Shown here in pieces: positions 30,749-40,390 of a stretch of 64,000 nt of DNA. Below the pieces are notes generated by a model. It saw only the letters and a list, made by a program, of their open reading frames with translations. It had not been told where the DNA came from and made no database searches. Within the stretch, counting starts at the first letter, position 1. Each line of letters begins with the position of its first letter. This stretch comes from Acholoe squamosa (Eukaryota > Annelida > Polychaeta > Phyllodocida > Polynoidae). The position numbers and the translations under genes were made by a program. The stretch lies in assembly GCA_949317995.1 (NCBI GenBank), contig OX439042.1:16099174-16163173 (forward strand), read 5' to 3'.

Positions 30749-31936
30749 TTAGTTTTCCTCCTCCTTCTTCTCCTCTACATAATTAACTCGGGATAGTACA
30801 GGCTTTGGGGCTGTACACTCGTGAGCATAATGCCCCATTTCTTGACAACGGTAGCAATGTAGTCTGCTCCAGTCCACTCTCCGCCGTTCGGGTGTAGTAT
30901 ACATTGTCTCGGCAAAAGTTTTCATAAAATCCTCCATCATTTTCTTCATATCCAGAGGTTCAGGTGGAGCAGTGGTTCTCGGTGGAGGTAATACTGGGGG
31001 CCGGGCAACGGCCATTTCAGGTGTTCGGCTGTCTGAGTTGGGCCTTGTTTCCCCTCGAGACTCATTAGCCCTCCGGTTATATATCCGTCGAGGGATAAAC
31101 TTGCGTTTGACGTCTTTCTTTACCTGTACTGCAGAGATGCTGCCGTCCTCCTCTTCGATCTCTATGACCTCGAAGTCATTCTCGGTTGGTTCAGCGTATG
31201 TCGGTTGGTGTATTCCCAACATAGAAGCCGTACTAGTATTAGTACTCGTACAAACCTTGGTATTAGAGGTTTTCATCTCTACTTTTCCCGCCATGAGGGT
31301 CTTCTTTACTGTCCAGCACTCAATCCCTTCGAAAAGGTCCATCAAGGTAGGATTCCTCCCTTTCCAAGCATCCAGAGCTGCTTGCTGTTGATCTTCATCT
31401 CGAAGTCTACTCACGAATTGTGGCAACAAGTTGTTCAGGAAAAATTCGTCAAAAGGATTGGTTCCTGGCCGCGCCCTCTGTAGCAGGGATTGCAACTCGT
31501 AACCGTAGGCTCGAAACGATTCATGTGGTTTCTGCGTCCGCTTTTTAAAGAGCATGAAAGGGTCTTCACTCACCAAATTGTACAGCAAAATGCTGGCAAT
31601 TTCGACTAGCTGTTGGAAGGTACCCCGTTCGAAGTATACTTCGTTCCACTTTTCAACAGCTATCCGGCCGGGGCCATGTTTCAGGTATCTGATCAGGTGA
31701 GGTAAAGCCTCTTCGGGAGTCTATGCATTGCACCTCATGTCGTCAGTGAAGTTCGAGAACCATTCTTTCCAAGTTTTTACACCCTCGTAAATCTTAGGTA
31801 GAATGGCCTGCCGCCTAGCTGCGTTATTTGTCCGTACCAATTTTTGGCATTGGTTGACACTCCATTTTCGAATGGTCTCCTCACTGTGTGCAGTGTTCGA
31901 AGTGTTAGCTGATTGATTCAGCATGTCTTCTAACAC
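30749..31936 (-). pseudogene. Gypsy Gag, capsid and nucleocapsid region
   Basis: Structural protein of the virus-like particle. One frame runs from about 31936 to TAA at 30749-30751, interrupted by TAG at 31721-31723; a TGA near 31953 cuts it upstream, at a CpG-type CGA/TGA position. The capsid-like part includes the motifs KTWKEWFSNF and SFRAYGYELQSLL. The nucleocapsid knuckle CX2CX4HX4C is at C245, C248, H253 and C258 of the 279-codon part. Between them lies a basic, Pro-rich linker. It has a single knuckle. Confidence 0.9.
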
Positions 31937-33333
31937 ACTGCTTCGGGATCAGCGCCGCGAAGGTCCTCCAGTGGCACCCCCAGCCCAGGGAGGGGGTGCA
32001 GTCGGCCCTTGGGTAGAACCTGATGCACTACCCCCTACCGCACCTTGGTTCCCGGTGCCCAGAGGTTCGGACTCATCTACAGAATTGTCATCATATGACA
32101 ACTCGAAGTGGCCCTCCTGCCCACCTGCGGTGCTATGTTCGGTCTCTTTATGCGGTAAGGCAGTGTTGACACTGAATCTTATTCTCCGTTTTTCGGGTTC
32201 AGTTGGCCTGGGTTCAAGTGTGGGTCATAGACACCATCATTTCGAACATGAGCGCCGGCATTATTGTTTACGAATGGATCGTATCGGTCTGGCTTCTTTT
32301 AAGCCTCGGCTGGCATTGATGTCGCTAAAGGTGAAGATCCTTTCACAAACATAGCGTCAGAAGGTATTTCATTCTTGGACATTCCTTGTCGGTAAAGTAT
32401 ATCTAACTGTGTTACAGATGCACTCGTGTCTGTTTCGAAAGATTTGTCTTCTTCCTCAACAGGGTCTACTATATCAGTCTGCTCGTTATTCTCTATTCCC
32501 GACACGTATGTATCAAGGGCCATTTTTCGTTTCGTCAGGTTAGCTATTTCGAGGCATAGCTCTTGTTGCTTCAAGAATAAATCCTGGTTGCTGTCTTTAA
32601 TGGACTCCATCACGTCCTCATTTTTCAATATACATTGGTCTCGAATCTCCAGCAACTTATTTGCCTCGTATTTATATTGTTCCATTTCGGCCCTTATCTG
32701 CTCGGCCTCTTTCTTTAGTTCGAGATTCTTGATTGTGGAACTAGCTTCTTGTTCCTCCAGATCAACTTCCTGTCTAAGTTTCTCGTTTTCCCACTCGGCT
32801 TTAGCAAGTTCAAGTTTTCTTTGGATGACATGTGCCTGTCTTTCAAGGTCGCGGTAGGCTTTTTCTTTCAATTCGGTTTCTTCTTCGAGTTTCTTCATCA
32901 TACGTTCTTTGTCGGTCTCATACTGGTGACATTGTTTCTCCAGATTCCTAAGCCTCAGAACTTTTTGTTCAGAGTCGTCTAGCTTTGGTAACCCCTGATG
33001 TAGGCGAACTCTATTCATGGCGTCGAAGCTCAACTTGGCCTGCTCGCACAAGTATTCTGCTGCTGACTCAGTAACCTCCGAACCTCCTATGTCGAATACC
33101 GAGACGTCTACGTCATCTAGGGATCGACGAGGACTCACTGTTTTTGTTTCTGCTCGAGCCGAGGCTGCTCGTTGAGCATCTAGAGTCATCATCATAATGG
33201 GTGTCGGTGTTTCTGTGGAATCGGTACTTAATCTGTATGTATGATTCGCGACTGGAGTGGGCATTTCCTTTGATTCGAGATCTCGAACTACCCTCTCCAC
33301 CTTGGGTCCAGTTATGGAGGTATACCCCCTCAT
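31937..33333 (-). pseudogene. Gypsy Gag N-terminal region with long coiled coil
   Basis: A 344-codon ORF (32299-33333) starts about 143 bases inside the 5' LTR. Residues 118-275 are dominated by Glu/Lys/Leu/Gln heptads, a long coiled coil that may drive Gag assembly. Downstream, from 32298 to 31937, open Gly/Pro-rich sequence continues in two other frames and joins the capsid frame, so I read the whole as one Gag precursor broken by at least one frameshift. A separate pre-Gag protein is the alternative. A long N-terminal coiled coil is unusual but not unknown in Gypsy Gag. Confidence 0.7.
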
Positions 33334-33458
33334 TTGTGTTCGGTTTAAATCGTTAGCATGAGCAGTTTCATTCGGTGCGGATCCCGAGATGTTCGATATT
33401 TCATCTCGAGATCCATCGTGCTTGTGTTCGGCCTCCAGGGCCGCGCACTAACACCAAG

Positions 33459-33475
33459 GACTGGTCACGGCACCA
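33459..33475 (-). other. Primer binding site
   Basis: One base after the 5' LTR, the element strand reads TGGTGCCGTGACCAG, starting with TGG as expected for pairing with the CCA end of a tRNA. The tRNA species is not assigned. Confidence 0.75.
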
Positions 33476-33476
33476 G

Positions 33477-33834
33477 TGTAATGGTTTGAATCAATGTCTT
33501 GACTAGTTCGAAGTGAAGACCAGATAAGGGATCTCGGGTTAGTGCAACTGGCACGTATTTATTACGGTATATGTTTTACATCTACCTCGAAGTATACTGC
33601 TTAGCTGTAGTGTAAGCTCAGGTAAAAGTGGTCCAACTCCGTTGGCAGCTAGAGCCAGACTAACGCCTTCCCCGGCCCCAGGTAGGAGCTGGGACAAGGC
33701 GAACAGTGCTGCCACCACCCCGCAGAGACCAGGGGTCGAGGAGACCTCTAGTGACTACCGGTGATGGGCGCACCGCTCGAAACGCCCTCTCGAGGGAGAC
33801 GCTCACACTATATCACGATCTACAAGGCCCTACA
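33477..33834 (-). repeat. 5' LTR of the Gypsy element
   Basis: 358 bp, gapless match to 22200-22557. On the element strand it starts TGTAGGG and ends CATTACA. AATAAA on the element strand is at plus 33558-33563. GTGATATAG, about 25 bases in from its 5' edge, is TATA-like, so the promoter may be near the LTR start. It is followed by the TGTG target copy at 33835-33838. Confidence 0.97.
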
Positions 33835-34788
33835 TGTGTGATGTATTGATCTGCATGTCCGTTCTTGCTTGGTGAGATGATGGCGATTTGGGTGCCATCA
33901 ATCGCCCCAAACAGGAAGGAATTCCCCTTATGCAGCCGATGGAAGCGTGCAGCCTTCTCAATCTTATGCTCCAGGGTGTGGGTCCACTTGATGTACCTTA
34001 AAAACGAAAAAAAATGAAAATAAAATATTTGTTATACATACAATATACATATGGCTAAACACAACATAATTGAACAGTACCGTTAATTATGTTATGAAGA
34101 GATAATTATTCAAAGTGTAGTAGGGCACAAGTACATAAAATAAAACTTACTCTGCAGAGTCCTCATAGAAATAATTCGTCAAATCTTCTACAACACGGCT
34201 CACTCTTGCTACCGACACCTGTAGGGATTCCGATATTGACCCGGATGTCCCCCCCCGTCGCAAGTTACCGCACGCCAAGCAGGCACACCTGCAGAAATAT
34301 TATCAGCATATAGTTGGAACAAAAGGTATAGGTGATAATTCACAAAGGTAAAGCGAATGGGTTTTATTTTCAGGTAAGCCTTATAGGTAATAAAAATCTT
34401 TTTTTATCTTTCTCTTTATAGCAGCATCAGGCCATTAATAAGGTTAAGCACCCCCCCCCTATCTATCACACACATACATACATACAGTGACACTCACCTG
34501 CTCCAGGTGTGTAAGCCCACCTCCCGTTCGTGTACCTTTAAATTTCGTTCTAGAGTAGGGAGCGAAATCCCTCGCAATCTGCCTCACTCTGCGCTTAGAC
34601 AGCCTATACCTCCGTATAAACTGTCTGTTTGGCCACCTGCTGTAGGGATCAATTTGGGGTTGATACTTTTTTCCAAGCCTTCTGTTTCTATCATGCTGAA
34701 CCATCTTGCTTGCCGCCAAAAGTGAGAAGCTAGAATTTCGTTTGTCATACCGCCGATACCAGCGACAATTTTGGGAAAATTTTCCCAA
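33835..34788 (-). pseudogene. Harbinger transposase, N-terminal half
   Basis: Upstream half of the DDE transposase. Exon 34498-34788 gives a basic region ending in FIRRYRLSKRRVRQIARDF, the typical helix-turn-helix start of HARBI1-like proteins, and ends at donor CAG/GTGAGT. The second exon (34151-34288, acceptor TTTCTGCAG, donor GTAAGT) includes VSVARVSRVVEDLT, matching the family VSKSTVSRVV block. The third exon (33835-33996) has FGAIDGTQIAI, carrying the first catalytic Asp. It is then cut by the Gypsy insertion, and coding resumes at 22199. No upstream ATG is certain; an internal Met near 34698 is possible. Confidence 0.75.
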
Positions 34789-35240
34789 AGCCGTCTTAAC
34801 TATCTTGCCGCAAAAAGAGCACTGATTTTGACATGGTTTTGGTTAAGACGAAAATTTCCCAACTTACCCTTGGAGTATCCTTTAGCGAATTGTCGGCCTT
34901 TGTAGACAACATGTTTATGTACCTAACACCCGCGGGACATCGTTCAACAACATTGACAAGTCCACCCCAAACCCATTTTTCCCAACTTTTTTTGAGTCAG
35001 GAAGAGCTAAAAAATCAGTTCCGAGATTTCGTCTCAACTCGATAGTTAGGACAGAAAAAGATTCTCAAATTTGAGACGGGAGAAAAACTGCCTTTTATGT
35101 AAAGGTTTCCTAACTTTTGGGACAATTGTCCCAAAAATTGGGAATCTCAACTCAACTTTCGAAAAGACAAAAATGGTCTATTATGTAAAGGTTTCCTTCT
35201 CAACTAAAGTTGGGACAGATTCTCAACCTTTATGTAAAAC

Positions 35241-35383
35241 CCTCCAGGTTATCCATGGATATGCATGGGGTGCCTGTTATCCTTGGATAACCGCACACCT
35301 TACAAAAGTGATGCTATAGCCTTTATGGTGTGCAATATTGACAGGTATGTGCATGGGAATATCCAGGAAAAGCACTGAGAATC
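35241..35383. other. Spacer between Harbinger end and outer repeat
   Basis: Contains repeated GGATAAC/GTTATCC words (CAGGTTATCCATGGATATGC, GTTATCCTTGGATAACC), a short imperfect hairpin. No other feature recognised. Confidence 0.4.
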
Positions 35384-35730
35384 CCAGAAATCGTGGAATA
35401 ACTCCCAATGCTGCATATAGACCTGACAATCATGTGTCTTCAGTGATTTTCTTTTAGGTTAGATATAAGTAGAATATAATTGCAATATACCTAGAAGTAC
35501 TTGTAGAGAGGGGTTTACAAGTCCAAAACTTCAAGCCTAGAAGTTATATACTTGTAGATGGGGATACCCCCCAGGTGACCTATGACGTTACACGTTGCAG
35601 TACCCGTACACATCCATATCTTAACTCCCTTTAACCACTTTACCTGTACGTGTACTGCAACCTGTACTTCTATCCCCTGCAGTACACCTACAGGTAGACG
35701 TTCCTAAATATTAAACTCTCTAATCTTGAG
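35384..35730 (-). repeat. Right copy of the large inverted repeat (segments A and B)
   Basis: Read on the minus strand: segment A (TTTAGGAACGTCTACCTG through GTAAAGTGGTTAA), then segment B (GGAGTTAAGATATGG through GCATTGGGAGTTATT). Segment B matches 18640-18882 and segment A matches the centre of the fold-back element at about 19000-19085. On the left the two segments are separated and reordered. Confidence 0.85.
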
Positions 35731-36344
35731 CTTACTACAAACTATAATTGATTGGGAAAAGAACGTTTAGGTGGCACATACATTGCTGAGAAATATCATG
35801 CAAAGAGGTCCAATGTGAACGACATATTGAAATCATTGTTCCAATTTCAAGACTTTGGCCTAGGAGGAGGTCCATCTTAACCCCCTCCCCACCCTCACAC
35901 ATGTGTACACTCATCAGGACCACCAAACCTCCATGTTGAGAAGGGTAGAGATATATGGTTTTCTTACTCTTCATCCCCGGGGCGGTCCCCAGCTCACGAC
36001 CGTCTCGCCCCTGGTGGTGCATGGAGGGATTAACGTGAGAAAACATGAGATCTCGGACGCCGCCATGTTTTTAAAGATGGCGTTGGTTTTGAAAAGAAAA
36101 CTTTCCGACTGAAGACAAGTTTAAACCAAGGGTGGGGTTCATCAATTTTAATGTCTTTACAAAAAAGTTAGAATGTGTGTTCAGAGGGGGAGAGGTGGGC
36201 CGAGTTACCAGGGAACTTGACAGAAAACTTTAGTTTGATGGAAAGATTTTATGCCTGGGTAGGGGGAAATGCATGAGGGTGAGCAAAAATAAGGATTCTT
36301 TTTTTTTTGTCTTGCACCTCGGTTCACCCAAACCTTGACGGGTT

Positions 36345-36457
36345 TTGCCCAGTGGACACAGAACCTTGAATCAATGTTGAAAACTGGTTGACCAGCGTTT
36401 ATCAACCAGTTTTCAATGTTGATTCAATATTAGATTGGGTTTTGTGCCCAATGGGAG
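36345..36457. mobile_element. Short palindromic MITE
   Basis: TTGAATCAATGTTGAAAACTGGTTGA and its near-perfect inverse TCAACCAGTTTTCAATGTTG... flank a 10-base centre. Outer ends CCCAGTGGACACAGAACC and GGGTTTTGTGCCCAATGGG also mirror each other. About 110 bp and noncoding. TTGATTCAA-type palindromes of this kind are common in marine animal genomes. Confidence 0.65.
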
Positions 36458-36459
36458 CA

Positions 36460-37135
36460 CGTGAAAGGTTAAAGTGGTCATAACAGTTATCCTTAAATTG
36501 ACATAGATAATTATTTATGAATTGGTTTCTTTAGTAGCTGAGTGCTGTGCTCTGTACTTCCGGGACAGTAACCAGCAGTGACTTGGGTTATCGGTGATCC
36601 AATGTACTATCAATATGTCTATGCATGGGTAAAAGTGTTCGTGACAGAGCCAATGAACAGAGATATTTCTATTAGTTCTTAGTACATATAAGATTTTATT
36701 GCTAAAAATGACCCAGAGACAGTCCATCATTATCACAATTGACGGATTGACAGCCTCAAAAATCTTAGCAGGCCTAAGTTGTAACCAGTTTATGCAATGC
36801 ATTCTAAACCAAGCACTTGGGAGTTGGCCTATGTCCATCTCCTACGATACAGCAGATGCATGGTTATAGCCCCTAGAATAGCTTACATCACGATTCATGA
36901 GGTCTTACAGGGACACTGAATGTTGCAGTGATTGGCCATCTTGCTGACAGAGGCCGCTTCTATCAGAGCTGCTGATGCTGCTACTGGGAGTGTAGGGGTG
37001 TCAGGAGGGGCGGCAATAAAGTGTTTCAGTCGGCGACCTGTGTAAAGGAACACGGTTTTATTGTCCCTCTGCCTGATCCCTCCCTCCTCACACCCCACCC
37101 AACCCTCCTAACACAGACAGCTTACTGCCCCGCGC
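36460..37135. other. Unique spacer
   Basis: No supportable gene. An ORF of 107 codons at 36515-36838 on the minus strand has no recognised domain. The right end of this stretch borders the putative exon at 37142. Confidence 0.4.
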
Positions 37136-37141
37136 CTCATT

Positions 37142-37345
37142 ACCTTCGACTCATCGTCAACCGCCGGGTGGCGCGCCATCTCGGCCGTGGCTAAGAGGAG
37201 GAGCTTCCTGTCATGCGCACTCGGCACCGGAAGACTAACAGCGCCGCCGGCGGAGCTCGGCTGAACCATCCCCTGGAAAACCCCCTTTTGGCCAGCCTTT
37301 TCCTCCTGCCTGGCCACGAGGCTACTACAAGGTAGCCTTCTGAGT
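37142..37345 (-). CDS. Putative host exon, family not recognised
   Basis: The minus strand has an acceptor-like CTAGTTTTTAATGCCCACTCAG, then about 65 open codons and a donor after GACGATGAGTCGAAG (GTAATG, 37136-37141). The peptide is low in stop-codon accidents and ends with KLLLLATAEMARHPAVDDES, a helix-like segment that looks more like real protein than the other short ORFs. Codon usage is GC-rich compared with the flanks. No partner exon is identified in the window, and no domain is recognised. It could be one exon of a large-intron gene on the minus strand, or a chance ORF in a CpG-rich block. Confidence 0.35.
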
Positions 37346-39640
37346 GGGCATTAAAAACTAGGTGACTGAAACCCTACAGCCCCCCCCCCCCTTGCCCCCC
37401 TGCGCCCCTCTTCTCTGGCTACCCTGCCACTAGGGTTCCTGCTTTCTGCCTACCCTTACTGCTCCACTATTGTTTGGATCTACACAAAGCAGGCAGAGCT
37501 GCTCTCCCTTCTCCTCTATGCCTTCCCTCCACATCTCCACTCGACACTGCTACTACTAACTGCTTACGGACCCCTGACTGTGCCAGAGTCGGCCAGGGAG
37601 CTTTGTCCCCCTCACGCCCCCCCTCAATTAGACAACAAGGACTATGCCCCTGCACTGACGAGCAGAACCGAGGTAAACCAGTGAGCTGCTCACCACGAGC
37701 AAAACAGAACCCCCTTCCGCCACCATGCAGTCAACACATTTAATAATCCTCCCCCGAGTTGGAAATGGGGGCCTGAAAATGTATTAGTCACCGAAGAGAC
37801 CCGGTGGGGCATGGCAGGGGGGAGGAAGAGGAAGAAGGATTGGGGAGGGGAGGGGAGAAGTGAAGCAAGGGAGTCTTCTAGGGGTGCCTAAAAACAATGG
37901 AGCATATTAGTTCCCTGTTTATTCAGAATTAGAACTCAATCAGGCTTCAGTTAAGATTCAATGACGACGAATGGCTTTTTTGCTCTAAATACCTATTATT
38001 CGAGAAATCAATATTTCCCATGGATTTTATTTATCCTTGTCTCAGTTGCTGATTATTCAGGCAATATTCTAGTTTTGATGTGTTCATTAAATACTACTTA
38101 TCCTCTTTTTGGGTATGAATATGTAAGCATGATGTTAATTTTGAGGTGACAAACTCTTGAAGATAATTGCAGCCATCTGACACTGCCAGTGGGCACTATT
38201 CTTCCATTAGGTTGGCCAATCATGATTTATTGCAGCAATAATCTAGATCACACAAAAGTGCTTTTTACCCATTTAATGCTCGAAGGGAATAGCCTGAATG
38301 TCCCTGTATTTCCTCGTCTGTCTGTGCTAAAACCATGGTCTTGTAGATTCAAGAATGCAGAAGGTGTATATTTATGTAGTTCGCAGTTTATTGACATCAG
38401 GAAAATATGATTAAGTCATTCAATCAAGCATATTTTAAATAATAAATAGTGGTTAAGACACTATGGCCAGAACATTGAATGAAACAAAGTTCAAGAAATT
38501 GGAGTGAAACTCGAGTCTGCTATCATCCCTGCTGGCTGTAGATATAGCCTGGAGGTAAGCTTAAAAAATCTGTAATAGCCTACTTCTGAAAAATCGCTTC
38601 AAAATCTGCAAAAGAAAAAACACATCTAGATGAAGTTTTGACCAATGTAATCCTTCAATATAAATCACTACTCAGGAGAATAATGGATACTCGAACAATC
38701 AGTTAATTACCAGTTCGACAGCTCCTTCCTGTAGCTCATTGACTGGCCAGTTTGCTAACTGCTGGCTCCGCTAACCACGCCTACCAGTACCTGTCCCATA
38801 CCCTCCTGCACCATCATGCAACTCCCTGATTATCGTTCACACGACGTTGTCGGGCAGACAAATTGGCCTGCATAAATTTCACACCGAGGTTTGGGGTGGG
38901 GTCAGCTACGGGGCCCATTGTTTGGCCGCAAGGGTCAGCTGTCGCTGGTTGCCCTGGCTGCCTATGCTGCCACACGGACGCACGGTGGGGACCAGTGCCA
39001 GAGGTCAGACAGACGCTGGGCCCAGTGGCGCCACCCTGACCTCAGTGAGCATTTCTGTGGACTATAGCTTCGTCATAGTGCCAGAAGGGCTTCTGCTTCA
39101 TTCCAACAGTCTGAACAAAGGAAGGTCCCACTGCCCTATTCATCTACATGTATAGCCTTCTTATGTTTTTTAATCTTAATTTGGACAATATAAAGGTGTG
39201 GTATGTCCTATCAGACAGATCTTTCTGATTTAACTATATAACAGTTCGGAGAGTATTTAAGCTAATGATACACCTTGGCAGAGATGTTCTTATAAACAAT
39301 TAAATACTTACCCCAGTATAAAGATGAGCGTCCTTGAGACAATAGAGTATTTGGTCAAAGAGTAATGCTGATAAGTATTTATAAGCTACATTCAGGAAAA
39401 GATCTCAGTCATGTTTCAAATCCTTCAACTGTTAGTTTTGCAGGAAGTATAAACAGTTGGAGTCTGTTTGGTTCACTGCATTCTGCCCAATATGAGAATG
39501 TGTAGTCCATGGAGACGTGGATGTTATTTATGTGAGTTGTCGTGTCACATTTGTCATCCTGTCACTGACCATCTGGACTACCTCTGAGAGCTACCCATAG
39601 AGAGCTCCTCATTGAGCTACTCTTGTTGTACTTAGAGTAA
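37346..39640. other. Unique spacer
   Basis: CpG-poor low-repeat DNA with a C-run near 37381 and purine-rich patch at 37810-37865. The 38700-39080 segment is GC-richer and may be regulatory. Short ORFs have no domain. Confidence 0.4.
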
Positions 39641-40390
39641 AGCACTGGGTGTACTATTTTAGGGCTTACGTCATAGTCATTGAACTGCTCCTCTACCCAG
39701 AGTAAAGGACTGGGTGTACTGGGACTACTCTAGGTCTTATTCATAATCATCAAACTGGTACTGTTTTACAGGGAGTAAATTACTGGGTGCATTGGGACTA
39801 CTCTAGGTCATTGATAATAGTCATCGAACAGCTCCTGTACTGAGAGTAAAGGACTGGGTGTACTGGGACTACTCTAGGTCTTATTCATAATCATCAAACT
39901 GGTACTGTTTTACCGGGAGTAAATTACTGGGTGCATTGGGACTACTCTAGGTCATTGATAATAGTCATCGAACAGCTCCTGTACTGAGAGTAAAGGACTG
40001 GGTGTACTGGGACTACTCTAGGTCTTATTCATAATCATCAAACTGGTACTGTTTTACCGGGAGTAAATTACTGGGTGCATTGGGACTACTCTAGGTCATT
40101 GATAATAGTCATCGAACAGCTCCTGTACTAAGAGTAAAGGACTGGGTGTACTGGGACTACTCTAGGTCTTATTCATAATCATCAAACTGGTACTGTTTTA
40201 CAGGGAGTAAATTACTGGGTGCATTGGGACTACTCTAGGTCATTGATAATAGTCATCGAACAGCTCCTGTACTGAGAGTAAAGGACTGGGTGTACTGGGA
40301 CTAGCCCCAGGCTTAAGTCATAGTCAATGAGCTGCTCCTGTTGTGCTCAGAGTAAAGCACTGGGTGTACTGGGACTACTCTGGGGCCTAT
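39640..40390. repeat. 144-bp higher-order tandem repeat (two 72-bp halves)
   Basis: GAGAGTAAAGGACTGGGTGT occurs at 39842, 39986, 40130 and 40274, exactly 144 bp apart. Each 144-bp unit is a dimer: one half has AGGACTGGGTGTACTGGGAC and TATTCATAATCATCAAACTGG, the other AATTACTGGGTGCATTGGGA and GATAATAGTCATCGAACAGC. Edge copies (39640-39840 and 40290-40390) are more diverged. Noncoding. Confidence 0.95.

Larger units (their letters stand above)
22200..33834 (-). mobile_element. Ty3/Gypsy LTR retrotransposon, 11,635 bp
   Basis: Full-length insertion with two 358-bp LTRs, TGTG duplication, PBS and PPT. In element order it carries a coiled-coil ORF, gag with a CCHC knuckle, protease, RT, RNase H and integrase, then an extra ~3.2-kb coding block and about 1 kb of noncoding sequence. 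The protease-RT-RNaseH-integrase order is that of Metaviridae. Animal Gypsy elements are usually 5-7 kb; the excess here is the 3' block. Reading frames are broken by at least seven frameshifts and three in-frame stops, so this copy is not autonomous. It sits in a coding exon of the Harbinger transposase. The clade within Gypsy is not assigned. Confidence 0.95.
20025..35240. mobile_element. PIF/Harbinger DNA transposon, split by a Gypsy insertion
   Basis: The left end (CCTTTACATAAATCTGTCTC, about 20029) matches the right end read on the minus strand (TTTTACATAAAGG...AATCTGTCCCAA, about 35238). Both subterminal zones are full of GTCTCAACTT and TTGGGA words. The right end holds three copies of ACCTTTACATAA (near 35100, 35185 and 35230). 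Without the 11.6-kb Gypsy insert the element is about 3.6 kb, within the usual Harbinger size. It carries a minus-strand transposase (C-terminal exon ending 21382) and a convergent plus-strand gene (20565-21315). The two-gene layout is typical of Harbinger elements. Exact termini and the expected 3-bp duplication are not certain. Confidence 0.75.
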
